The translations under genes and the position numbers were made by a program. 64,000 bases of DNA from positions 6,925,501 through 6,989,500 of the forward strand of contig NC_052028.1 of NCBI RefSeq assembly GCF_015832195.1, read 5' to 3'. The notes under the pieces are model-generated. The model was given only the letters and a program-made list of their open reading frames with translations. It was not told the DNA's origin and ran no database searches. Below are positions 13,523 through 23,107 of this stretch, piece by piece. Source of the stretch: Motacilla alba alba. Its lineage: Eukaryota; Chordata; Aves; Passeriformes; Motacillidae. Each line of letters starts with the position of its first letter. Position 1 is the first letter of the stretch.

Positions 13523-14192
13523 TAGAGCTGGGCGAATCTACTTGGTGGAAAAAACAGTCCCAGCTCTTTCTAATTTAACAGGGAACCTTTTGACAAAGGT
13601 TGAAGAGTTAGATTCCTTCCTTCCTTCCTTCCTTCCTTCCTTCCTTCCTTCCTTCCTTCCTTCCTTCCTTCCTTCCTTCCTTCCTTCCTTCCTTCCTTCC
13701 TTCCTTCCTTCCTTCCTTCCTTCCTTCCTTCCTTCCTTCCTCCCTTCCTCCCTTCCTCCCTTCCTCCCTTCCTCCCTTTCTCCCTTCCTTCCTCCCTCCC
13801 TCCCTCCCTCCCTCCCTCCCCTTCTTCCCCCCCCTTCCTTCCTTCCTTCCTTCCTTCCTTCCTTCCTTCCTTCCTTCCTTCCTTCCTTCCTTCCTTCCTT
13901 CCTTCCTTCCTTCCTTCCTTCCTTCCTTCCTTCCTTCCTTCCTTCCTTCCTTCCTTCCTTCCTTCCTTCCTCCCTTCCTCCCTCCCTTCCTTCCTCCCTC
14001 CCTCCCTCCCTCCCTCCCTCCCTCCCCTTCTTCCCCCCCATTGGAAATTCAAAATATCATGAGAAAATACATTTATTCTTATGGTCAGTTCATTATTCCA
14101 GATGCAGGAGGGTTAAATTAGTGCTCAAGAAACAGCTGAACTTTGTGGTGTTTTCCTGGGTGTTGTAACACTTGAAGGTTCGCCCATCTCTA
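13523..14192. mobile_element. Candidate relic DNA transposon with inverted ends
   Basis: The left end reads TAGAGCTGGGCGAATC (13523-13538). The right end, reverse-complemented (14177-14192), reads TAGAGATGGGCGAACC, matching at 14 of 16 positions. Ends beginning TAGAG are of the kind seen in hAT transposons. The 8 bp flanks (GTTTTAGT and ATATTTAC) do not form a clear target-site duplication, so the insertion is old or the model is wrong. There is no transposase. Most of the interior is a polypyrimidine microsatellite, with about 90 bp of unique sequence on the left and 150 bp on the right. A chance inverted repeat is the alternative. Confidence 0.4.
13614..14039. repeat. Compound (TTCC)n/(CCCT)n polypyrimidine tract
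   Basis: About 426 bp with no purine on the plus strand. It starts as nearly pure TTCC (13614-13740), shifts to an 8-bp CCCTTCCT pattern, then CCCT repeats, then CCCCTTCTTCCCCCCCC. The whole order then repeats: pure TTCC (about 13837-13970), mixed, CCCT, and the same CCCCTTCTTCCCCCCC end. This looks like a tandem duplication of a composite microsatellite. Long open frames through it (Leu-Pro-Ser-Phe on one strand, Arg-Lys-Glu-Gly on the other) are artefacts of the repeat. Homopurine-homopyrimidine mirror repeats of this kind can form triplex DNA. The minus strand is a GGAA array, the core of ETS-factor sites. Confidence 0.97.
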
Positions 14193-16900
14193 ATATTTAC
14201 TGTGTTTTGCATTATTTCTTCTGAGAAAGTCTTGGAATATTGAAAAATGCTGTGCTTCAACTCTGATATGAGTGTGATATGTACAGAAGAAGACATTTTT
14301 CCCTAAAAGATAGTTTAGAATATTGCTTAATGTTTTTTTCTGCCCAGCATCACTAATCTTACTAACTGCTTCCAAGATTATAGACATCTGCAGCATTTTG
14401 CTGCATTAAAAAAAAAAGTTGACTGGAGTGATATCATGTTGCTAAAACATGTTTGTGTCTAACTCTAGCAGACTAATATAGCCTTTCTTGCATGTGTGCT
14501 GCATAGAATGTATGCAAATATGTAAAGAGCACTCAAATTTCTAATATCATTGCAGATCAAATGGATAAAATGCTTAAACTAGATTCATCCTAAGAAGATT
14601 TAAGATGTGAAAAAAAATTGTTGGCACTAAAATATTTTCAAAAATAGTATCCTAGAATGCACAACATTGAGGTGAAAATAACCCAGGCTCTGGGCTAAAG
14701 GGTAAACCCATACATTAGTGGATGTTATATCCAACTTCCCCTGATGTCACTGGAACTAAAACTTCTTTTCTTAAGGTTATATGAAAATATAGAAAATGTA
14801 GTTTCCAAATGACTTTGCACCCCTCATGTAGGAAAATTACCTCTTGTGATTTCACACATTTTGGGATCAATGAATGCCAAGTGCCTGTAATTAATTGTTT
14901 TATTTTTAGTCCCCTGAGAGTCTTATGATTGGTCTGAGATCTAATAACAAAAATGTGTCCCCTTTTGTTTTACCCCAAAAATCACAAAAGAATTTTCCAA
15001 ATAAATACACTCATTAGAAAATAATGTTTGTAATCCATCTTGAGAAGTTCCATAGGTCTATTTGAAAGCTTTTGCAGATAGTTGCTTTTGTTGGAATTAC
15101 AGGAATAGTAGGATACTACTATTACTTGTCTGATGCAGATGAGAACTGATGGCCTTCCTGGGTAGATGCAGTTCTCCCTGACTATGCTCAATATCATGCT
15201 ACAGAGGTCTTAAAGGAATTTTTCTTGAGTTCCAGCTCAACTTTCACATCTTTCCAGTGCTTTTCAAGTAAAGATTGATTTCCCACACTACGAATTTCAT
15301 AAATTTCATGTGGCTCTCATGAAGAGCTAACAGAAAAGAAAGATTTTGTCTGTTTCACATTGAGTCATGACATTTGATTTATAATTAAAATATAATGAAA
15401 CTAGAGGGGTGCAAACTCACGCAGGTCGGGGGGAAAAGTGAGAGAGAGGGAAATCTGTCATCTCAGCAGCACTAGTTTTTGTCCATCACTTGAACAGATG
15501 TAATCACTCAAATGACAGTGTTTCAGTAGGTCCAAAGTACCTTTGTGATGTCTGACTTCTCAGTTCAGAACACTGGGCAGAGGGTGCTACTAAAAAGCAG
15601 CTGGTTTGAACCCAGTTTTTTCATCTTGCCATGGTAAATATTACATATGGGGTTTAATAATGGTAAATACAGTCTGCACTGGGCAGTGCAGGGTGGTATA
15701 TGCTGCTGACAGCCAGCTTCTAAATATGACAGAAAATTCTTGTACCCTGTTATTGTTTGGAAATCCACAAAGGTCGCAGTTTTTGCACTTTGATTAATAA
15801 TCATAGAATATATTCTGTACATGATAAATGAATAATGTGGCTGAGTTATTCTTGAAGGAACTTTGGGACAGTTTTTTCTCTAAATTGGCCAGGAGTATAT
15901 CTGCACAACCATCACTAATTCAATGTAATTAATTAGCTTCTCATTAGATATTATTGTTTTTAAGAACTTTTAGTTAATTATAATCTGTTATCACACAATT
16001 CAAAATACATGCTTAGAGAAAGAGCTGAGAAGAACTAGAACTGCCCTAAATAACTTTTGTTTTCTATAAATGGATTCTTTTTAAAATCTACTTCCACACT
16101 CCAGATCTTCTCCAGATTGCCTAAGAGTGGAACTTAGTTCCTTATCTTTGAAATCCTCTTATCTAAGGGGTTTCTCTACAATATAGCTTTAATATTTTTT
16201 TTCACTGAATTGCCTTTGAAGAATGCATAGCAGCTAAATCTACCCATTGAAACAACTGTTCAATGTACATTTGATGTGATTACATTCTGCATATCTTTTC
16301 CCTTGCTTGAAATTGCAGATCTCTGCTATTAAAGCAGCATGCTATTACAGCATACCCTGTATGAAGCAATTTATTAGTACTGGGGCATGGAGTTTCCACA
16401 TAGCTATAGTTAGACTAAGCCATTGCCTTTCCCCAAGTAACCAGCATTCCTGTTTGGAATATGGGGACCTAAAATGTGCATTCTCTTGTGCAGTGCTCTG
16501 TACCTCATTCTTAGAGGCAGAGAGACCTCGTGAATAATGGGAGTTTGTGTCAGAGCCAAAGCTTTCATTTGAAAGAAGAAAAACCAAAACAAAGCAGATC
16601 TTTTTCCATTTGATTTCCTTCCAAAACCCCTGAAAATTTCAATATTTGCCCCAGATCTCCTACTCAGTCCCAGAATGCCACTTTCAGGAGCTGAGTGTGT
16701 TCTCTGTTCCCAGGTATTGCTTGTGCTTGCTGAGCATCGGGTCCAGGAAAATACCATTTATTGCATTATACTATACTGGCCTTATTTCTCCTTGAGGTCA
16801 CAAATAAATGATAATAAATATAATCACAGCTATGCTTAGAGTCTTTCAGGCTGACATCCAACCAATTAGTAATGCTAGATATGGCCCTTATCAGCATGGC
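14193..16900. other. Unremarkable intronic sequence
   Basis: No repeat family, exon or RNA gene is recognised. It contains AT-rich patches such as the TAATTAATTAG run near 15927, which resembles homeodomain sites but is expected in AT-rich DNA. Short open frames on both strands at 16307-16757 overlap each other and show no domain. Confidence 0.6.
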
Positions 16901-16916
16901 TTCAGTTTGCAGCTGA

Positions 16917-17312
<396 letters not shown>

Positions 17313-17599
17313 GAAACAAAGCCACGCAGGAAGAAAGAACTGGATTTTCTCTTCAAATCAGTTGTACAGCCAAAAGTGGGACTTGGAAAAATTCTATTCA
17401 GGACAAAAAGTTATTTTAAAACACCTTAGTTGCTGGCCCACTCTATGGTCTGTTTTTATAATGTTTTGGTTGTATCTGCTAAACCGTATATATGTTAAGT
17501 TGCAGTATGGACATATCCCCTTATCAAAATATAAGTGCATTTTGAGTGTAAAGGCAAATTGCGTTTTGAAAATCACTTCTGTCTCATTGTCCCTCACTC

Positions 17600-17618
17600 T
17601 TTTTTTTTTTTTTTTTTT
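17600..17618. repeat. T19 homopolymer
   Basis: An uninterrupted run of 19 T residues in the proximal 3'UTR, about 290 bp after the stop codon. It makes a U-rich tract in the RNA and is probably length-variable. Confidence 0.9.
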
Positions 17619-18261
17619 CCCAATTGCCATTTGAGTTTACTGGTACAAATTATAGAGCAGCAATTGAGAAACAAGTTTTAATTTCAACAGCAGTACATGC
17701 CATTCTAGGAAAAGTGCATATCCGAGGCATGCATATACACTTAAAAGAGTGTATTAAGTTATCATGCTTATGAAACACATACACTTTATTTTTAAATGTC
17801 TAAACTTGAAAACAAGTAGTGCCTATCATCTTTCTAAGATGATGATGGTCAGAGGTTTCCCAACCATATTCAGGTATTTCCTTTTATTTATTGAAAGAAC
17901 TGAACCTTTGACTGATAATATTGGGGTTGATTGTTTGCACAGAAGCTGAAGCAAGAAGCACTAGTTTGTTTGTATTTTAAAGAGAGAACATATGCTCAGT
18001 CACAGTGACTGTGTTTGGGATCAGTAGAGGAATGTAGGGACAGTATAAAAATGCATCAGCACTAAATGGGTAGATGCTGCTGGGTTGTGTTGAGGAAAGG
18101 GAATCTGTCCAAAGTGCCAAAATTGATTGCCCAAATAGTAATTCTGTAGGTGACTGAAGGAAGCCAGTGGTGCCCTGCCTTTTTCTAGGGCAGGGAGAGT
18201 GAGAGAGCAATCACAAAGTGCAGGGGCAAGGAGACAGGAGGCTACATATACATAAAGGGGT

Positions 18262-18279
18262 GGGTGTGTGGGTGTGGGG

Positions 18280-18315
<36 letters not shown>
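18262..18315. repeat. (TG)n-(TA)n compound microsatellite
   Basis: A TGGGTGTG-rich segment passes into pure TG and then into about 13 TA units ending at 18315. The junction creates a TGTATATA at 18287-18294, which is a Pumilio-type match but arises from the repeat itself. Confidence 0.9.
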
Positions 18316-18319
<4 letters not shown>

Positions 18320-19116
18320 CAGGTGAATGTTGTCAGTTGTACACACCTTAGTCTGAAATAGTCGTGGAGTTGTATGATTTCTTCCAGGTTTTCATCTTTC
18401 CAGCATTATGCTTCCTGCTGTTGGTAAAAGGTTCTGTACCTCTTTCAGCAGTTGAGATCTGAGCATATATATTTCTGCACAGGAGGTACTGACAGGGTGT
18501 TTTGTCAGTCTGGATTAGGCAATAACATTTCATTTTTTGTTTTCCTTAATACACTGTTCTAAAGGAAAGAAATTCATAGCAATCACTTTAAGAGTTTAAG
18601 TACACACTTGAATGTTTCCTGCTTTAGGGTGATTTCCATTGAACAACTAGAAAACTTCAGTTTTCCTTTGGGAAACTTCTTGAATTAAAAAAATCTAGGG
18701 TTTTTTTTCATTCTGTTGAGCTGTATTTTTCAAAATAGTAAAATAGAATAGAAAAAAAAATAGACAAAAAACTTTGTCACTTATTCCACTGTGGAACTCT
18801 TTTTGTAATGAAAACAGCAGTCACAAGAGCTGTATAAAAAGTAAAAATTCTTGATAGCTTTTACTAGATCAGATCCCCAGTACTGTTTGATACAATCTTT
18901 CAAGAAGCAAAAGCCACATCTGTTGCATCCATACTACCTCTCATCCATGTACAAATTTTTGAAAGAAACTAGAGAGTAGAAGTCGTTTTTCAGGGTACTA
19001 AAAAAAATTCTTTAGAATATTTTTCATAAAATATATTTTTTAATTTTTTTGTTCTTCAAAAGAGTAATTTTCTTACAAGTTTCTGTGGTTTTATTTTTGG
19101 TTCCCTTCCTCACCCT

Positions 19117-19139
19117 CCCCCCCCCCCCCCCCCCCCCCC
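19117..19139. repeat. C23 homopolymer
   Basis: 23 consecutive C residues, preceded by a pyrimidine-rich stretch from about 19097. In the transcript this would be a poly(C) site of the type bound by PCBP/hnRNP K proteins. Such runs are often miscalled, so the exact length is uncertain. Confidence 0.9.
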
Positions 19140-20224
19140 AAATTGACATTAAGTGACATTAATAGGAGGAGAATAGTTCTGGGAACTAATAGGCAAATAT
19201 TCTGACTTTTTTTTTGAGCACTTCATGTGCTTATTTCTGGTTCAAATAAGAGAAGATGGTTTCAGAGCCTGGGATGGGATTTGCAATACAGCCTACCTGC
19301 CAGGAAGTTGTATTCATTCACACACTGCCTCCAGGCTCAGACTCTGAAATATGCAGAGACAGGTTTCCCTCACGTGATTAACTTTCCAAGTGAAAATTTT
19401 GCTCTTTGTTCACATACTTAATTTGTGACTGCATTCCATGCATAACGCAATAACCTTTGTAGATGCACTTGGGATTTCAGCTGCTAGGTATGAGTCATGT
19501 TGGATTTTTTTTCCCAATTTTAAGAAATGGAGCATATCAAAATTCAGTATTTCTCCTCAAAGTCTGTTCTTTGAAAATTATATTAATTATCCTAAATTAA
19601 AGCAGTCTTATGGTATTCTTCTGTACAAGCTTTTCTTTCATTTCAGAAATTGCTGACAGCTCCTTTTCTTGTTTCACAGAAGCAGAGTGTTGACTGCAGG
19701 GAGCTCACAGCCTTTCTGTGGTTGATACACATCAAATATAAAACCTTACAGGGAATATGTTGACTCTCTGCATTGGTAACTGCTTCAGCTATTACAAAAA
19801 TCACAGAGATCGAATCCTGGAACTGCACATTCACTTTTCTGAAGCTACAGTACAAGCCATAATACTCTCTGATATTGCTATTCAGAGAGTGAAAGAAAAT
19901 GTTTGGTTTCTGCTCAGGTGTCACTAGGAAAGATAAATTATCTGTGGGGAAGGAGCACTTTTGCTTTTACTATGTTCTTCTGGCTATCAATGTGATGTAT
20001 AAAATTAGTGAAAGAGAAAGATTCTACCATTTTGTACTAAGGCTTAACACTGTGATATAAAAAGATGGGGGTGAGAAAGGCTGGGGAGGCACTATCAAGG
20101 ACAAAGCATAACTCGAGCCCCAGGTAAGCACTTACTCCTGAGATACTTGAGTGAAAGTGGGAAATGATGCCAACAGTCATGAGATATGGGGTTTGCTATG
20201 TGTGCTACCCTCCAGGTAAACTAG

Positions 20225-20310
20225 AATAAATTTGCTTTTACTTTAGAATTGACCGAAAATAAATATTCTAGATATTTTTAATCGTGTTAATTGTTGTTGG
20301 TTTCAATAAA
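20225..20310 (+). terminator. GABRB2: Candidate proximal poly(A) signal cluster
   Basis: Three AATAAA hexamers lie at 20225-20230, 20258-20263 and 20305-20310. The middle one is best placed: a GT-rich segment (TGTTAATTGTTGTTGGTTTC, about 20285-20304) follows within the usual distance. Use of this site would give a 3'UTR of about 3 kb. AT-rich DNA yields AATAAA by chance, so this is a candidate only. Confidence 0.4.
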
Positions 20311-20486
20311 CAAAATAGCAAAATTAATAATTTAGATAAAAACTTGTAATATAATTATAGTTGCACATTTTATTGTTCTATTAGACATAATAGCCAGCAA
20401 TTAAGGTGTTTTTCATCTTTGCGAAATTCATGGGGGAATTATGACTATAACATGGCACAGTTTTAATGAAATCTTTGAGATCAATC

Positions 20487-20494
20487 TGTAAATA
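20487..20494 (+). promoter_or_regulatory. GABRB2: Pumilio response element (TGTAAATA)
   Basis: An exact match to UGUANAUA on the sense strand, within a stretch that looks UTR-like and is free of repeats. It lies about 220 bp beyond the candidate proximal poly(A) site. Function is inferred from the motif only. Confidence 0.45.
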
Positions 20495-21486
20495 TATACT
20501 GTACATGACTGCTAGCAAGTATGATACACATTTTCAGAACTGAAAATTCATGCAACATATTTCTGTGTTTGCATAAGGAATGTTATGTTTCTATCCTATC
20601 GCAGTTCAAGGACTGGGAAGAAAGACTCAAGCAATGACATTATGACATTTCTTTTCTCATTCCCAGGGGAGGAAAACAAGATTCCTAGATAACAGCATGT
20701 GGCAGAGTTCTTCAGAGAGTTCTTACATTCTAATAAAAAAAGACATAAAATCTGTAAGGCACAAAAGCACAATGCATAGAGAAAATGAGTGGTGGTCTTA
20801 TACCTGGGGAAAATATCCTAATTATTTCAGAAAAACGTGCATTAAAATTGAACCTCAATTTATTTTCACTATAAATATTAGACTGTGTTCCAATCCTATA
20901 ACACAGTGCTAAACATAAGTGAACAGATGTGAAACATTTTCCAACTGTATGTGCATATGGACATACCCCCAAATGTCTGTATGGACATATGTGTGTATAT
21001 ATACACGTGCTGAGTATATATATATCTATATATGCACACACATTCACATGTTGGTGTGTTAAAGGAATAAGCTAATAATAGTTTTGTTTCTATCATCAAC
21101 CAGTGTATGAATATATTTTTGAGAAAAAAAAAAGAGTAATGTATTTAGAAAAAAACCAAACAACTAACTCTACAGGGTAACTGGGCATTTCTATATCAGC
21201 AGATCAATGCTTATGATTCGTATGGAGTATTGCACCGTTTGACATGATGATAGTACTGTACCTCCTTGCATCTGGAATTAGACTAGTCCTCACATTGCTT
21301 GCCTATTTCTTCTCTCTCTTTTTATAACAGCATTGTCCACTAGTAAGTTTTCAAAACCAACAAATTCCTTAGGGAATCAAGAAGAAAAAAAAAAAGGCAA
21401 AATAGTAACTATTTCTAGAAAATAATCTAGGGTGGGATGGCCAGGGTACAATACTATATCAGTAGTGATCAAAACATTTTGCTATG

Positions 21487-21650
21487 TGTACATAGAACAT
21501 ACGATGTGAGCAACCATAACTTAAGCTGAACGTGTGTAAATATTATCAGATTTCTTAAACATTTTTAACTTCTAATTTGTACTTTATGGTAAGGCAAAAA
21601 GCTAATTCTACTTATGGTTTAGGTTAATGTGTCCTAAAATTATGTAAATA
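21487..21650 (+). promoter_or_regulatory. GABRB2: Cluster of three Pumilio-type elements
   Basis: UGUANAUA matches occur at 21487-21494 (TGTACATA), 21535-21542 (TGTAAATA) and 21643-21650 (TGTAAATA), three within 164 bp on the sense strand. PUM proteins bind this motif and repress or destabilise neuronal mRNAs. Clustering favours function, but AT-rich sequence raises the chance rate. Confidence 0.45.
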
Positions 21651-23028
21651 ATTAAATAAGCTGTAAATGAGCAGTCAATAGATACAGTATTTGTTTAGTG
21701 ACTTTTTTTTACTAAGTACAATAATTGCAGTGCTCTAGCAGAGTAATTTAAACACCCTTTTGCATAAACAGATTTGGACTCCAGATATAAAATAGTACAG
21801 GAAGTGCTGTAGTGTAAAATAGCCACCGTGGCAACGTTCCTGCTGGCACAGCGGATTCTTTTGTATGGTCAAAATGTTCAGGCCACACTCAGTACTCAGA
21901 CTAGCCACAACTAACAGGGCCTGGTTTTCACTTACAATAAGGCACCTTGATGTTGCTCCAGTGAATGGAGAGGTGAAGGTGTCCAGGTAAGTGAGAATTC
22001 AGCTGTTGGCGATTTCATTACAGAAGCCTGCATATTGCATCTGTCTGATTCTGAAATCTGTCTCTTACGGTATTTAATAGTAGGCTTATATTTTTCTTTA
22101 AGAAAAAAAAAAAAAAAAACCAAGGATGTTTGACTGTCGTTAGATAGCATAGTCCCCCAAAGCCAAAGAATCTTCACTCCAGAAATTGTTTAAAAGGGAA
22201 ATCTAAAAAGTCACTGCTTAACACCAAAGGTAAAGCTTAGTAAAATGCACTAGGAACTTTGTCTAAATTTTTAAGAAGCAAATGGAATGTTGTTGATCAA
22301 AAAGACTGCCCTATTCTACTTTGTAAAAATAAGAATTTAAATATCCATTATATAAAATTGAAATAGATAATCTCTACAAGAATATGCAACACTAGCATTT
22401 CATAAATATGAAATTATTTTCTTTGTAAGTGCTTTGACAAAAAAATGAAACTTAAATGATGAAAAATCTCACCTCTACTTTCATACTAAGGGTTGTATTT
22501 TTTTAATGTTTTTCAGACATGAGGTCATCTATTCCAATTTGATAGCATTTTGTATGTTTTCACTGTTCCTGTCATTTGGCAGATACTCACCAGGCTGTAT
22601 GGTTCATGGTCTGTCCTGTTACTTTCAGTTGAAGAGAAAAAGAACATTTAAAACATGATTAATTCTGACAAACTGCCTATGATTTGACTTCTATCACGTT
22701 TTTATTGGCATGGGTGTTTAAATGGTTCTGTTAGTACTGTCTTTGCACAGTTCTGAGTTATCTTTTACTTAGTACTATTTATTTCATAATGTAGTAATCA
22801 TCAGCCTTACTAATGACCTTGTAGCCTTTCTTATATGCACATAATGCACATTTTCCAATGGCTAGAAAATGCAAAATACTAGTGGATATCATTGCATCAG
22901 ATCTTCATGTCTTTCTCAAAAGGACTGCTAACCTCTGGGATTTATGAGGTAGTAAAATGATGATTGTAAATGAGTAGCACATAAGAGATATTTTCTTGAA
23001 TTTAAAATTATTGCAGCCAGTTTCAGCA

Positions 23029-23036
23029 TGTAAATA
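23029..23036 (+). promoter_or_regulatory. GABRB2: Pumilio-type / UGUA element near the distal poly(A) site
   Basis: TGTAAATA lies 46 bp upstream of the distal AATAAA. It fits the Pumilio motif, and its UGUA core is also the binding site of cleavage factor Im, which lies at about this distance from used poly(A) sites. Confidence 0.4.
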
Positions 23037-23081
23037 TATAATAATGTTGGCTAGTGTGTAATTCTTGAATTTAAAAATATA

Positions 23082-23087
23082 AATAAA
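23082..23087 (+). terminator. GABRB2: Distal poly(A) signal of GABRB2
   Basis: A canonical AATAAA is preceded by two TGTA cores and followed at about 23100-23127 by a GT-rich segment (TGTACATGTAGTTGTGTTATG), as expected of a used cleavage site near 23100-23110. Beyond it the composition becomes less AT-rich, consistent with the transcript end. This is the best-formed site I found downstream of the exon. Confidence 0.6.
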
Positions 23088-23107
23088 GAAAACTAAAATA
23101 TGTACAT

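Larger units (their letters stand above)
17313..23107 (+). other. GABRB2: Putative long 3'UTR of GABRB2
   Basis: The sequence after the stop is AT-rich, has no recognisable transposon and no further coding exon, and runs to a strong poly(A) signal at 23082. The implied length of about 5.8 kb is similar to the several-kilobase UTR known for mammalian GABRB2. It contains a T19 run (17600-17618), a TG/TA repeat (18262-18315), a C23 run (19117-19139), a candidate proximal poly(A) signal (20258) and several Pumilio-type motifs (20487-23036). Open frames inside it lack domains. That this is UTR is inferred; RNA evidence would fix the end. Confidence 0.7.

Noticed and set aside
13326..14168. 280-codon plus-strand open frame, and 160-167-codon minus-strand frames
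   Set aside because: They are produced by the TTCC/CCCT microsatellite (a 4-bp repeat read in three bases gives an open 4-residue repeat) and contain no protein domain.
18021..18320. 99-codon minus-strand frame beginning with a Tyr-Ile repeat
   Set aside because: It arises from the TG/TA microsatellite in the GABRB2 3'UTR.
20725..20740. AATAAA at 20732-20737 as a further poly(A) site
   Set aside because: It sits in an A-rich run with no GT-rich downstream element; weaker than the sites at 20258 and 23082.
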